Source: Aspidapion aeneum
Lineage: Eukaryota > Arthropoda > Insecta > Coleoptera > Brentidae
Direction: 5' to 3'
Length of the DNA: 64,000 bases
NCBI GenBank assembly: GCA_963576565.1
Contig: CAUYVT010000040.1
Coordinates: 62,001-126,000, forward strand
A program made the translations under genes and the position numbers. Below the pieces are notes generated by a model that saw only the letters and a list, made by a program, of their open reading frames with translations, made no database searches and was not told where the DNA came from. Every line of letters starts with the position of its first letter. Position 1 is the stretch's first letter. This document shows, piece by piece, positions 1 to 12,600 of the stretch.

Positions 1-1803
1 GAGTGCAAAGTTTGAAACTTAGGTTCTTCACATTATAGTGGTACAGTAAATAAGTACTAACATTGTTTATTCCCTTCAGTAATAATTTTAAACAAATATA
101 CTAGCATCGTTTGTTTTTTTTGGAACATAAGTATTTTTTTCTTTTCCTAAACTGATTGTTTTTTGCAATTACGATTTTTTATACCTTATGATTCTTAAGT
201 AAATTTTATTTTCAATCATTTTTTTTGTATAGTAAATTAATTTTTCTAGCTCATTCACTTTTCACATTCACACAGTTTTGGGAGAGGAAAGGGAATCTAC
301 AACTGTTTTTTTTAAGGAAAAGAACTGAGACTGTTGCATAACATAACTCTAATAAGATTTTTCTAGTGTTAATTTTATTATTTTTTTTATTGATGTTCGT
401 TAATAGGAGCTGCAACCCACCTTTTTTTTTTGAAAATATTTTTTTTTAATATTTTTTTAAGGAAGAAAACTTGATTTTCTTGTTGCAAAATTTTTTTTGG
501 TGCATAGTAGTACCTCGCCCTACAATGATTTTACCAGTTTATTTAAATATATTTTTTTTTAAATTAAAATATAATATCATTTCAAACACTCGCGTTTTAA
601 CAACCTATCATCATTTGTTTTAATTTTTTTTCTCCCTACTCCAAACCACCTATCAGAGTGGAGTAATTTTTGAAAATTTTAGTGAGTCACTAATTAATTT
701 TTTTTGACTATTGGGCTACTGTGGTCGACACCAAAAAAATGTTTTTTTTTAATTTTTTTTGGACACCTTTCGGTACGATCCTAGGGTCTTTTGACCATGG
801 TTTGCATCAATTTAGTTTAAGTTTTGGGAATTTCATTTTAATGAGGATTAGAGAGTTGCAGTCCTACCAAGACGTTATTTCTGTAAATTTTTTAATAACA
901 TCGCTAATTTTTTTTTATTTACACACAACATCCTTACTAGGCTAATTCGACGCAATTTTAGCGAGCGGATTTTTTTTTAATTGAGCATATTTTACGATTT
1001 CTATAACATGAACATGTGTTCCGATGTTTATTGCGTTCACGTATATATTAAGGGATGATGTTGCCTTAAGCAATGCATGGTTCGTGTAACTTCAGAATAA
1101 GTAAGCAGGTTAAAGTGGGTTTTGATTTAGTCTTTCGAGAAAAATCATTGTATACGGCGATTTGGGTTTTTTTTTGGAGTTTATTTGTGGAGCCGTTCTG
1201 CAATAGCAGGAGTATACCCTAGCGTTAACTGTGTACAACAGCTTTGGAATTTTTTTGTTATAGGTAGTCTGTTGTACGTTCCATTTAGGGATAAATTTAC
1301 CTATTCGGTTGCTGAGATAAACAAACATCACTTAACTTTAATTTTAATCCAGTTCAGCTAGGATAAGCGCAAATATTTTTTTTTGGGTTTTACTCACGCA
1401 GGAGTGGAACATAAGACCTAAACACTGCCAAAGCTCTTGTCTCTCTTTTATTTTTTAAACTTTTTTTTACTACTACTTGTTAATTCTAATTTAGGATTTA
1501 AGTAGTTATTTCTCTCTGCAAGGTTGGACGTCATAGTTGGTTGTACAAATAATTAATATAAACTATGATTACATTTTTAAATACAAATCAATTTTATTTT
1601 CTTACTGCTCCGGTGTTCTTCGATTTTGTTCGCGTCTGCCCGTATTTAAGTTTTATATTTTCTACATTTGTGAGAAAATTTATAGTGATTTTCACTAGTG
1701 AATTGAAAGTGAACTTTGTGTTTGTTATTGCGTGGTTTAATTTTTATAATTGGGAGGTATATTTAAGAGTTTTAAAGTTTAAAGTTTTAATATAAAAGGC
1801 ACC
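1..1803 (+). mobile_element. 5' leader of Gypsy copy A (partial, enters from left)
   Basis: This stretch is almost identical to 13054-14852, where it lies between the primer-binding site and gag of copy B, so it is the distal part of the untranslated leader of copy A. The rest of that leader and the left LTR lie outside the window. It is very T-rich, with many runs of seven to ten T on the sense strand. No convincing gene is seen. An open frame at 1565-1795 just before gag is conserved in both copies, but it is a low-complexity, hydrophobic translation of AT-rich DNA. Confidence 0.75.
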
Positions 1804-3144
1804 ATGGCTGTTTCTGTGAGTCGGTTGTCTGACATAAGGTACTTAGTCAAGGACGAGTTAATCTATGAGTTAACATGGAGAGGCATAGCTATTGGATCGG
1901 TGGAAGAGATGAAACAACCATACCCTCCGTATCCCTTTAAATTTGGCCAAGATGCTTTTAGCTGCATGAAGAAGCTTGATCGTCTGGTACCGCTGGTAGA
2001 GAAGTTCTCTGGTACGAGTAAAGGGGGAGAGTTTAGGAAAATCGCTGTAAGGTTGGAACACGTGTTAGCCAGGATTAACAACATGAATCCGTCCAACTTT
2101 GAAGAAAGTCAAACGAAAGGCGTACTGGTTGCGGAAACCTTGAGTTTGATTGGGAGGTTGCAGAGCCAAGCAACAGATTTATTGAGAGTTGGCGTTGCCT
2201 CAGATGATGATGAAGCATCTGAAACCCATTCAACGAGTCGAGGCTCAGACCACTCAACAAATGCTGGCAACACACCTAACCAGTCTCATTTCCCGCAACC
2301 ACCGCACTCGAGCACACAAAGAACAGTTCAACAGCCTACGAACCAACTGTCGGTCATTGCTCCAGTGCAAATGCAAATGCTAACGAACCCAACTTAAACT
2401 TCAGTACAAGCACCACCCCCAATGCTGATCCAGAATGACGGTGCATCAGCTTTTCATTATCAACAACCGTCTACCGTTCCTTTGAGTCTAGCTGCCCTCC
2501 AAAGTAGCATTGCACCAATTGCTCAGTCACGACCATTTTCATGTTCGTCGCCAGTACCAATGTCAAGTGATCCTGGTACTTCATATCATGTTGCACCTGT
2601 ACCTCCGCATAAGTGGAACTTAGAGTTTACAGGCGAGAGGGGTACAATCTCCGTCACCGCATTTTTTGAGAGAGTGGACGAGTTAAGTCAGGCGAGAGGA
2701 GTTAGTAAAAAGGTTCTACTGAACTCAAGCATTGATCTTTTTGAAAAGTCAGCCTATACTTTTTATAAAGATGTTCGAAGAGGAGTCCATACATGGGAAA
2801 AGCTGGAACAGAGGTTCATGGCAGAATATCTTCCTTCTTCATATGGCGACAAGCTGTTGAAGGAAATCCAAAAACGTAAACAAGGCCCTGGAGAATCTCT
2901 AGGGACCTATATTGCTGTCATGAACACTTATTTCCAAAGACTTGGCTGTCCTGTTTCTGAAGAGGCGAAATTAGCTATCGTCTTCAGAAATATCGCGGAC
3001 ATCTATAAGAAAGGGTTGATTGCTACTGAGGTCAATAGCCTATCACATTTAAAAGATTTGTGTCGTAGAATAGACCAGAGATATGGGTTAGAGGAGGAGA
3101 ATTTTACTCCTAGAAGAAACCTGACTTGGCCTACGTTGACGTAG
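1804..3144 (+). pseudogene. gag: Gypsy copy A gag polyprotein (interrupted)
   Basis: Structural (Gag) protein of a Ty3/Gypsy retrotransposon, which would form the cytoplasmic virus-like particle. The ATG at 1804 follows an AT-rich leader in a good context (CACCATGG). A retrotransposon-gag core lies in the second half (about 2600-3100), with the typical WNLEFTG, ISVTAFFERV and EYLPSSYGDKLLKEI-like segments. A Q/P/S-rich linker precedes it. Codon 2395-2397 is TAA, whereas copy B reads CAA (Gln), so this copy has a private nonsense mutation. The frame then runs to a stop at 3142-3144, and the zinc-knuckle region follows in a different frame in both copies. Confidence 0.85.
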
Positions 3145-3497
3145 AGAGCGATATTGACGATTTCCCAACAGGGGTTGATGCAATTCAAATATCAGGTGCC
3201 GGGACATCGAACCAACAGAATTTAAATCATCCTGCTAATAGATTCGACAGAAATAGGCAGCAGCCAGCAAGTAATTTCGCTGCTAGAGCTGATAGAGAGA
3301 GACAACAACCACCTAGTGGTCAGTCTAGCGTAAGTAACAGGGATGTACAACCACCACAGGGTGTTGGGTCTGGTAGGGCGAATAGGGACGTTGTTTGTTA
3401 TAGATGCAACCAAACAGGGCACATGGCGATCGGGTGCGCATTACCTAGAGGTAAGCAGTGTTATTCGTATGGACAAGCAGGGGTAACAGTAAGATAA
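3126..3497 (+). pseudogene. Gypsy copy A nucleocapsid region with CCHC zinc knuckle
   Basis: Continuation of Gag in another frame. A Q/N/R-rich segment leads to a zinc knuckle CYRCNQTGHMAIGC (CX2CX4HX4C) near 3398-3439, the RNA-binding motif of retroelement nucleocapsids. A second knuckle is degraded (a cysteine is replaced in CYSYGQAG). The frame differs from both the upstream gag and the downstream protease, and ends in TAA at 3495-3497. All of this is identical in copy B. One frame change could be a natural Gag-Pol frameshift site, but the run of changes over the whole gene argues for decay. Confidence 0.8.
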
Positions 3498-3607
3498 TGT
3501 CGAAATTGTAATCGTCAGGGAAACGGACCCAGGCGCTCGTAGGCGGTCGACCTTCGAGTCAGCCTGAACAAGCATCGACCGATAGGCTAACGTACGTTTT
3601 AGATTAT

Positions 3608-4969
3608 GTGATAAGTCATGCTCGTAAAGATGAAAGGCCTTATTTAGAAGTGGATGTGCTCGGAAATAAGTTACTAGGTTTGTTGGATTCCGGGGCTTCA
3701 CGTACCTTTTTAGGGAATCATGGTTGGTCAATCATCGAGAGGTTTGGTTTTTCACTTGATACCACAAAGAAGACGAGTTATATTGTGGCAAATGGTCAGA
3801 GCACGAGTAGTATTGGGACAGTGCAGCTTCCTATGCGAGTTCAAGATAAATTTAGGTTAATAGAGGCCGTCGTCGTTCCTGAGTTGCCGCACACTTTGAT
3901 TTTGGGATTAGATTTTTGGATTTCGATGGGTATAGTACCGAACTTAAGGACTAATGAGTGGCACTTTGCCGATAATAAAGATGTGATTTGTTCTTTAGAA
4001 ACATCAGACCAACAAACAACTCTTACACCTTATGAATCAGAACGACTAGAGGAATTGGTCGTTAAATATAAGACTATTATGGGTGACTCACTAGGATGTA
4101 CAGACAGGGTAGAGCATAAGATTACAACAGATGGAGCACCGATAAGACAACGTTCATATAAGGTCTCACCGGTCATTCAGAAACTTATTGATGACGAAAT
4201 CGACGAAATGTTGAAACTTGATGTTATAGAACGGAGTAGTAGTTCATGGGCTTCACCAGTGGTAATGGTACAAAAGGAAAACACAAAGAAGTATCGTTAA
4301 TTATACTCAGTGACGGCGCGTGATAGTTATCCTTTACCACTCGTATCCGAGACCCTTGACAAGTTGAAAGATGCTAAATACTTGTCAACTTTAGATATCA
4401 AAAGCGCTTATTGGCAAGTACCAATGGAAGAATCATCGAAGTCACTAACAGCATTCATCTGTCGACGAGGTCTCTTCCAATTTAAGCGTCTACCTTTTGG
4501 TCTTCATAATGCACCTGCAACTTGGCAAAGACTTATAGATAGCATCATAGGAAACGATTTAGACCCCTACGTGTACGTATATCTCGATGACCTCGTAATT
4601 GTCACACAGAGCTTTTCTGAACATCTTAGAATTCTTGAGGAAGTCCTACGAAGAATGCAGAATGCAAAGATAACGGTAAGTTGGGAGAAATGCCAACTGT
4701 GTAGGCCAGAAATGACTTATTTAGGATTCGTAGTGGACCGTCGAGGCATCCGAGTTGACCCTAATAAAATTAAAGCCATGTTAGAGCTCCAGAGGCCAAG
4801 AACTGTCAGAGAAGTCCGTAGAGTTGTAGGTACAATTTCCTGGTATAGACGTTTCATAGAGAATTTTTCAGCGGTAATAGCTCCGATTATAGCTCTAAGA
4901 AAAATCAAAAGTTCGATTGGACTCCAGACTGCGAAAAGGCATTTATTAAGATTAAGGAACTTTGAGTGA
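3608..4969 (+). pseudogene. pol: Gypsy copy A protease and reverse transcriptase
   Basis: Aspartic protease with LLDSGASRTFLG (catalytic DSGA) near 3680-3712 and the flap-end ILGLDFW near 3900. It is followed by reverse transcriptase with motif A (LDIKSAYWQVP), motif B (FGLHNAPATWQR) and an intact catalytic YLDD near 4578. At 4298-4300 there is TAA. By comparison with the Gypsy at 50387-58310, about seven codons of the conserved K-x-R-x-C-x-D-Y-R motif are missing here, in both A and B. A frameshift near 4905-4915 throws the RT connection domain into another frame before the stop at 4967-4969. The enzyme cannot be made intact from this copy. Confidence 0.87.
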
Positions 4970-5882
4970 CTGCACCGATTCTTACATGTCCAGATTATAC
5001 CAAAGAATTTGTCATTCAAACAGACGCATCAGGATATGGAATAGGAGCATGTTTAACGCAACCTTATCCTGAAGGAGACAAAGTCATATGCTATTTGAGT
5101 CGATCTTTGACTAAGCAAGAACGTGTTTACACGACCACCGAGCGAGAATGTTTGGCATTGGTTTGGGCGATAGAGAAGCTCCGGCCATATATTGGGGGAT
5201 CTCATTTAAGGTCATAACAGATCACTTTAGTTTAAAATGGCTTCATAGCTTGAAAGAGCCCAGTGGAAGACTTGCTCGTTGGTCTGTAAAACTGCAGCAA
5301 TATGACTTTAAAGTAATCCATCGGAAAGGGAAAGATTTAGTTGTCCCAGACATGTTGTCTCGCGCAGTACCCATGATTGATACAATTTCGCAGCCCAGAG
5401 ACGCTTCAACAGCAATTAAAGATCAATGGTACCAAAAGATGGTAAAGAGGGTCGTAGAATCACCGTTAAAATTTATGAATTGGAGATACACTGATAATAA
5501 GTTGTATAAATATGTCAAACAAGAATACCCTCAACTTTCACCATCTAACGAACATTGGAAAGAGGTAGTCCCCAAAGATCATAGGCGTAGAGTTATTGGA
5601 GAAGCTCACGATCCTCCTACCGCAGGACATATGGGTGTGTACAAAACCTTCCACAGACTGGCTGAAAAATATTATTGGCCAAAAATACGCCAGGACGTGG
5701 CAACTTTTGTAAAGAAATGCTTTGTCTGTGCAGCTCATAAAGGTGATACACAAGGTGTTTCTGATCAGATGATATCTCACCCAAAACCAACTCGTCCTTG
5801 GGAAATTATTTCAACAGATTTATGTGGACCTTTACCTCGTTCGACAAAGGGTAATTGCTGGATTTTCGTCGTTACGGAGTAA
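4966..5882 (+). pseudogene. pol: Gypsy copy A RNase H and integrase zinc-binding domain
   Basis: RNase H fragment with QTDASGYGIGACL (first Asp), TTERECLALVWAIEKLRPY (Glu) and ITDHFSLKWL (Asp). The reading frame changes near 5150-5217 between the second and third acidic residue. It is followed by an integrase N-terminal HHCC finger (HDPPTAGHMGVYKTFHRL ... CFVC) at about 5609-5740. The first catalytic Asp of the integrase core (STDLCGP) lies near 5814. A stop at 5880-5882 and another frame change precede the rest of the core. All lesions are shared with copy B, except that B has Gly-to-Arg beside the second zinc-binding His. Confidence 0.85.
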
Positions 5883-6657
5883 GTTTTCCTTAGTTTTTCC
5901 AATGCTAACAGCCCCTACTCAAGCTGTTGTCAAGCATCTTGAGGAGCAAGTATTTATGGTCTTCGGAGTACGGGGTACTGAAGTGATACTTTGTGATAAT
6001 GGCCCTCAGTACAAAAGTAACGAGTTTAAGCGTTTTGCTGAGAGTTATCAGGTTAAAATTCAGTATAATCCGTATTATCACCCCAGAGCGAATCCAACAG
6101 AAAGGACGAATCGCACGTTAAAAACCATGTTATGTTGTTATGTGAAAGACAACCACAGGAAGTGGGACGAACAAATACATAAACTTGCCTGCGCGATTCG
6201 TACTGCAACCCATGAGACAACCAGGATGTCTCCTTTCTTTGGTAATTTTGGTAGGAATATGTGTTTGTCAGGAAAAGATTACTCCAACCCAGTTTTGTTA
6301 TCTGAAGAGAATGGTGTACAAACTGCAGCTGAAAGTAAGAACGAAGGTTTCCGGAAGCTCTATGCGGATGTTAAGAGAAGGTTAGAGGTGGTGGGAGAGA
6401 AAAACGTGGTTCAGTATAATTTGCGTACAAGGGTACCCAACTTTGTTGTGGGTCAGCGTGTTTGGAAGAAGAATTATGTGTTGTCAGATGCTGCGAAGTC
6501 TTTCTCGAAGAAGTTAGCACCGAAATTCGTTGGTCCTTATGTGATTAGGAATAAAATTTCTCCTTGGATATTTGAGCTTCAGGAACCATCGGGTAAAGCA
6601 CTACCAGGGAGCTGGCATGCCAAATACCTTAAGTCGGCAGCGGATCTCTCCGATTAA
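5824..6657 (+). pseudogene. pol: Gypsy copy A integrase core and C-terminal domain
   Basis: Carries the second and third catalytic residues of an rve-type integrase: Asp in LCDNGPQYKS (near 5993) and Glu in NPTERTNRTLK (near 6095). The C-terminal part has the VGQRVWKKNYVL and KLAPKFVGPYVI segments usual in Gypsy integrases. There is no chromodomain. The stop at 6655-6657 lies about 25 bp before the polypurine tract, as expected for the end of pol. The first part of this frame (before about 5880) is out of frame with the true protein. Confidence 0.85.
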
Positions 6658-6681
6658 CCTTTTTGGTTAATCGTCTTGAAG

Positions 6682-6692
6682 TTGGGGGGGGA
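6682..6692 (+). other. Polypurine tract of Gypsy copy A
   Basis: A run of Gs in TTGGGGGGGGGA lies three bases before the TG of the LTR (6696). It occupies the place expected for the plus-strand primer of reverse transcription. The same tract is at about 19731-19742 in copy B. Confidence 0.75.
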
Positions 6693-6695
6693 TTA

Positions 6696-9659
6696 TGTAA
6701 CGTGTCATTTTTACGTTTAAGGCAACGTTACATATTTGCTTATTTAGGTAAATAATCAAGGCTCTTCGACTCGTCTTTCTGTACACAAATTAAGGGTATT
6801 TTATAGAGCTAGGTTTGGAGGTTATATAGTGTCCAGAAAGTTACCTGAAAGTTAAAGGAGGCATTCCATCGAATTACTGTGGACACTGCACATCGTATTA
6901 TTTGGGCATTCTAATCGGAATTTGATATCACAGGTTTCGGGAAAAATCACATTAAAACTTTTGATTGTTTTGTTTATCTGTAAAATTTCATAATTTTCTT
7001 TGACGTTCATGAAAATAAACAGCTGATCTGCTGGGGAATGGCGGCGTTGCCGCATCACAAATGGTTTCACTAACAGGAAGAAAACATTTAGATGAACATT
7101 TCATTCGCTTATGTTTATTTTGTACCCACTTTGATATCTTTATTAATTTAATAAGGAGAAGATAAAATAAATACGAGTTATGCACTTTTGTAAATGGGAG
7201 ATGGACGAGGAATAAAAACCAGGACTAAAAGAATAAACAAAATCGTATTTTTATATTATATAAATTTATATATAATCATAGTTAAATAAAGTTAATAACT
7301 AACTCAGTCGGATTGAAGGGTTGTGTAGGGCTAGCTAGTGGGGAGCAAACTTAACATCTGAACACTCTTAGGCCGGGTTTGAGCAGTAGTTCAATGTGTA
7401 TTTTGGGTTCAAGTTCAGAAACAACTTTATTAATGTAGAAATGTTTTACAAAAATGGCGTCAAACCATATGAATCTTGGAGAAAACATATATAAAGAGCA
7501 AAGGAAACTTTTGACGAAAACTGTAACTAAAATACAACTAAATTCTACACTTAGTATAGCTTTACTCATATGGGAATTGGTTGAGTGTTCGAATATTCCG
7601 GAGTTTGCTGCATGCTCTGATCTCCAGTAATTGAATTTACAGTTGATGGTTTCAATGCTGAGCTTCTTATAGTCCGGCTGGTTATTTTCCTCCTACTTGC
7701 TATGTCGGCAGAGGTCCGGTAGGCAAATGTTCGGTCTATGTATGGAGGGTGTCTCGATGTCCTTGTTATAAAAATTTCAACCGTGGAAATAGATCCGACA
7801 ACACCTCAAGGTGCGTTTTACGTATTTTCAATATCCCCTTGGTCGATGCTGCCCCTATAGACGGGTACTGAAGTATTAATGTATTTCCTCATTGGTTAGT
7901 TTGAAACCCACGGGTTTTTTTCCTCCAGTCTCGCAAACCGGATTTAGTGATTTTTTGGTGAGAGCGTTTTTTTTTTATAAATAGGTTTGCATCCATATTT
8001 GAATTTAACCGGGAAAATTAGGTTGGTACTGTCCTCACCAGATCTACGAACGGTTTCCGGCCACTTCATTTTTTGTGTTCTCCACAAAGTGCCTTGTCTC
8101 TTTCCTAAAGAATTTTGGCTGGGCTGGTGGCCGTCTATCCACGTTTTGGATAAAAACTATATATTGTTTTTCTCCTTTGTCTACAGCCCTGTCCATTCCA
8201 TCGACGGGACAGTTGTGCTGGACGCTGGTGTGAAGCTGGGTGTAGCACTGTAACCCTGGGAAAGGTACGTTAGGATTATTTTAGTTCATCTGTTTAAATC
8301 TACTTTATTTTATTGAGTCGACATGGGGTTCTTGATTTAAATTACTCGGTGTAGGGGAACTTCGTGCAAAATAGACGAATTCCAGGAAACTGAAACATTT
8401 CATTTTCCACAGGGTTTTTACGCTCGGGCAAGGATCCAACATTTTTCACGACCATGTGCTGCCCTAGCGTCATGTGCTAGATAATCAGCAGGGGAAGCGC
8501 GAACAGAACAGGGGACCTGGTGCAACAGTAGTGAGGAAATGTCAACACTTCAGGTTTAATAAAACACCAAAAACTATTAAATAATCATAGACCAAGGTAG
8601 GAGCAAGCTTCAGATATAATCTTTCACATAAATCTTTAATAATATAATCTTTTCATATAAATTTTTAATATAATTTAAACGTAATCTTTTCATATATAAA
8701 CCGTATAATTTTAATATTGCTTGTAAACGCAAGGTAACGGTATGACGTCATGACCACCATTTTGCGGCATATTTACTACATTGACTTGTTTTCATTTATT
8801 TAGGATAATTTTCCTGTCAAGTTTAAAGTGCCTTGCTATTTTGGCCCCATTTAATTGTTTGGTATTATTCTCAGGTTTCAATATTTTTTCAATCAATTTT
8901 ATTGTCATGAAAATATACAAGATGAACTAAATTTTTGTGTTATTTGTACAACCCAATGACCAACTTTGCAGAGACAAAAGAGAGATGAGGTTATATTTTT
9001 TTAGCGGTTTCCTTACATTGTTTTACCTCATAGGGTGGATCTCGGACTGGGATGCTATCTGTCTCATTCTACCCAACGTAGAATGATGACAGCGGGTATT
9101 TGGTCCAGATCTCCTCTATGATTGGATTGATTTTGGAAGTGTATTTTTTTAACAATCATTTATATAAGTTAGTCTTACACTACTGACTCAAATGTAGGTA
9201 CACTGTGACCTGTTGGAAATGTGCATCTACCTATAAGGAACTTTCTATTTGTGTCATTTTGATTCATTTAGGAATCTTTTAGAATTTTTTTCTTGTTTAT
9301 TAGTCAATTTTTTTTGTTTTAATTACACAAATTCTCGGAAGCTTCGGAATTAGGTAGAGTTTCATTGTTTGGCTACAACGTTTGAGTTGAACTGTATTTT
9401 ATTTAAGATCTTCTTTGTAAAACATTGGTATTAAAACACTGTGGCTTACTTAAAATTTTCTTATTTCTGACCCCTTCCCTTCTCCACTGTATAAAAGTTA
9501 CCGGGCATATCAATGTTTTACCTAGCTGAAAAATACAGTTCTGCTTCCAGATATTTGTTTTATTATTCAGTAATTTTTTTTGTGTCACAAATTGGCACAG
9601 TGTTATTGTTCTATTCACAGTGTCACAAAATGTTACCCCACGCATTTTAATTGGCCACA
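6696..9659 (+). repeat. LTR shared by Gypsy copies A (3') and B (5'), ~2.96 kb
   Basis: It begins TGTAACG directly after the polypurine tract and ends CCACA directly before a primer-binding site. The whole stretch recurs at 19746-22719. The termini include an inverted pair, ATGTAACG and CGTTACAT, at the left end. A TATAAATAG box lies at 7976-7984. Small differences from the right LTR are visible, for example a short indel near 7130 versus 20172 and single-base changes. No gene is supported inside. The open frames at 7987-8253 and elsewhere are short and not recognisable. At about 3 kb it is a very long LTR for an insect Gypsy element. Confidence 0.85.
7976..7984 (+). promoter_or_regulatory. 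Putative LTR TATA box
   Basis: TATAAATAG stands after a T run inside the LTR and is conserved at 21034-21042 in the other LTR. It is the best TATA match in the LTR, about 1.28 kb from its left end, and would place U3 in the first 1.3 kb. This is inference from motif and position only. Confidence 0.4.
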
Positions 9660-9661
9660 AT

Positions 9662-9677
9662 TGGCGCCCTACGTGAG
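9662..9677 (+). other. Primer-binding site of Gypsy copy B
   Basis: TGGCGCCCTACGTGAG starts two bases after the LTR end. TGG pairs with the CCA end of a tRNA primer. The Gypsy at 50387 has the related TGGCACCCAACGTGAGG, which supports the reading. I do not assign the tRNA. Confidence 0.75.
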
Positions 9678-12600
9678 TTTTTGGCTAGTTTTTTAACATC
9701 TGATGTAATTTTTTTTGGTTTTTTTGAATTTGAAAAAAAAAATAAAAAAAAATATTTTAAAATTTTTTTTTAGAGAATTTTTTTTTTGTGGTACAGCCAA
9801 AGCCAGGTTAAAGGCTTTCAGTGGCTGTCGGTGTTTTTTGACAACCAATCATTTTTTTAATAAAAAACAAGATCATTGGTTTTTGGAAATAACACTTTTT
9901 AAATATTTTTTGGTAATATTTGAACGTTGATTTGGAACTCGTTTTGTTGTTTTAGTAATTCTCATAGATTTTTGTTAGCTTATCTTCACAAGTTTTTTCT
10001 TGGAAAATAAAATATTCATTTTCATTTATTAAGGAAGAATAAGTGGATAAAAATCATGGGAGTTTTTATTCAACAGCATCCAAATCATGTTCTTAATTCT
10101 TTAAAGTTTTTTGTAGGAAAAACACGTTTTAATTTTTTTAAGAAAAATAAACACAGTAATGTAAATTTACTTCAATTTTTGTTGATTTATAGGTGGATGG
10201 ACCTCCAGACATGGTCTTTTTAGTTTTAAATATATGACAGAAGTAGTGTGTTTTTCTGACAATTTTTTTTGCAGGTTGCCTACTACTAATATGTTATTAT
10301 TTCCTACTTGTGATAAGATAGAAATTGTTTCACCCATTATTTTTTAGTGCAGTCAATTTATTTAGGTCAACAAGTTATTTTTTGTAGGATATCACCACTT
10401 GGAAGTTGGAATATTTTTACAGGGTTTCACACAAATTTTTCTTGGCTAGGTTGTTTTAAAGTAAATATAGCTTAACAGCTGGTAGCTTTGTTTAGTTGAA
10501 AGTATTAATTAGTAATGAAAGAAAAGAAAAATGAGTTTATTTTGCGTTGACATTTTCTTTTCTTGTTTTTTTGGTGGTAAATGTTGATGACAATTAAAAT
10601 CTTATGTCACTCAGTTACATCGGGTCAGAGGAGGGTACTACTACTACATAGTGTCGGCTCGGAACTTTAGGAAACACAAGGCTAAAATTCCTAGAGCAGC
10701 ACATTGGCTGAAGATCAACGCCAGAGGTCCAGTTAACATTTTTTTTGGGTATTTTTGTTGGGGCAGTTTTTTTAGGTCTTTGGTTGCCAGTTTAGTTGTG
10801 TTTTCGTAACTGGTCAAATTTTTTTTAGTAGAAAATACAGCGTTGGGCTTTGGAGTGCATTTTTTTTTAAAAATGACGTACGGGTATTTCTATCAATTAA
10901 AGTTTTACTGGTTCACATTTATTTTTTTTCTGTATTTTTTTTCTGCGTTCAGGTCATAGCTTGGTCATGGCTATTGGAGAGCAAACATTTATGTTTGAGC
11001 CTTGAGAAGTTTTGCCGGCTCCGGATTGAATACAGAGAAAATGAATTTGAAGCCCAACTAGATATAATACCACAAAAGAAATGTTTAACTGAGACAGATA
11101 TAGATATAAGTTTTTTTGATTTTTTTTAGTTCATTTGTAAAGTTCAGTAATTTTTTTAAGTAATGTCATTTTGAGGCCGTGAAATGGGTCAGTGAATTTA
11201 AGAGAGATTTTCAACTAAGTATAAATGCTAGGCGGTGGTAATTGGTAAAAATATTTCAAAATTTTACTTTTTTTCAAATAATTTAATTTTTCTTGGAAAG
11301 ACATAGATTATTTCTTTCTGTAAACATAACTTCTCGAATTCTTGTTTTGGTCAAAACGGTTTGTATAGTGGTCGTAGTTTTAAAGGGTGACCAGACAGGT
11401 AATATTTTTTTAGGGGACCAAACGGGAACTTCTTGAGTTACAAAAGGGGAACTTTTTTTTGTCTTAGTTCATCAGACAGGAATAAATAAATCTTTTACTT
11501 CCAAATCTTAATTTTAAATAACAAGATTTATTGGTTGGTGTTTGGGTCTTATAATAAAATACGTTTTGTTTTTGAGGATACTGGTATGATTATTTTATTT
11601 TCATGCCAAATGTTGTTTGACGGCAGATATGCTAGTCTTCAGTTTTTTAGTTAGTTTGCATTTCAGGACAGTGGCGTGTACTTAAGGGGGCCTGTCATCT
11701 GAGCCCATTGTAAAGCAACTTACAACTTACTTGCTTAGCTTTTTCACTTCATCTTCGTATTGTTGCTTCTGAAATTGGAGCGTTATGTTGGATAAAGATG
11801 GATGGTGTTAGACTAAGAAAGTACCTATTTAGGGATGAAGATTTGGAAGTTGTGGACAATTTTAATTTTAAAATAATTTCATGCTGATGACCTCAAATAA
11901 TGAAGCAAATTTTTAAATTACAATACACTGTTGTGGAATAAATGGGAAAGTGCTCAGGTTAAACAATAAATTTAAGATGATTGATTTTTAAAAAAGATTT
12001 CAACCTAAGAATAAATTTAAAATTAATAGGTTATCTTTGATGCGACTAAACAATGATGAGGGCATATATTTTTTTTTGTTATACATAATATGATAGATAT
12101 ATAGATAGATAGATAATACCTTTTGTATTGCAATAATTAGGGGTTTTCCTCCCGCGAGCTGGGTGGAAATGGAAGAAATGTTTGGTTCGGAGTGTATAAC
12201 TCGAGGAACGAGGACTTCCTGCTAATCTTTTTAGGATTTCGCAACTTCGGTTTTCGCTAAATTACAATACATCCAAATTTGGCCTACAGATTCGCGGAGA
12301 AAGACAAATTTTGTGATCTGTTTAGTTATGATAGGAATTAAAATAGTAACATGCACATAAAGGAACTAGATATATCTAGGTTGGAAATTAGTAAGTGAAC
12401 ACTGATCTGAAGAATTTTCCATAATAGTGTCCTATTTTCACAGGGTGCTTCAAAATATCTTCACCTTTTCTTTGAAATAAGATATTGTTTCGCCTGTGGG
12501 CGTTTAACCGGTTAAAAGATATATAGGGTGCAGATGGGATTGGAATGGAAATCACAAATTTTTGGGTTTATTGACATTATACTTAGGAAATAGGGGAAAT

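Noticed and set aside
1565..1795. 76-codon open frame just before gag, conserved at 14614-14844
   Set aside because: Conservation is explained by the near identity of the duplicated leader. The composition is F/V/I-rich from AT-rich DNA and no domain is visible.
7987..8253. 88-codon open frame in the Gypsy LTR, also at 21045-21311
   Set aside because: Lies inside an LTR, has no recognisable motif and begins without a proper ATG.
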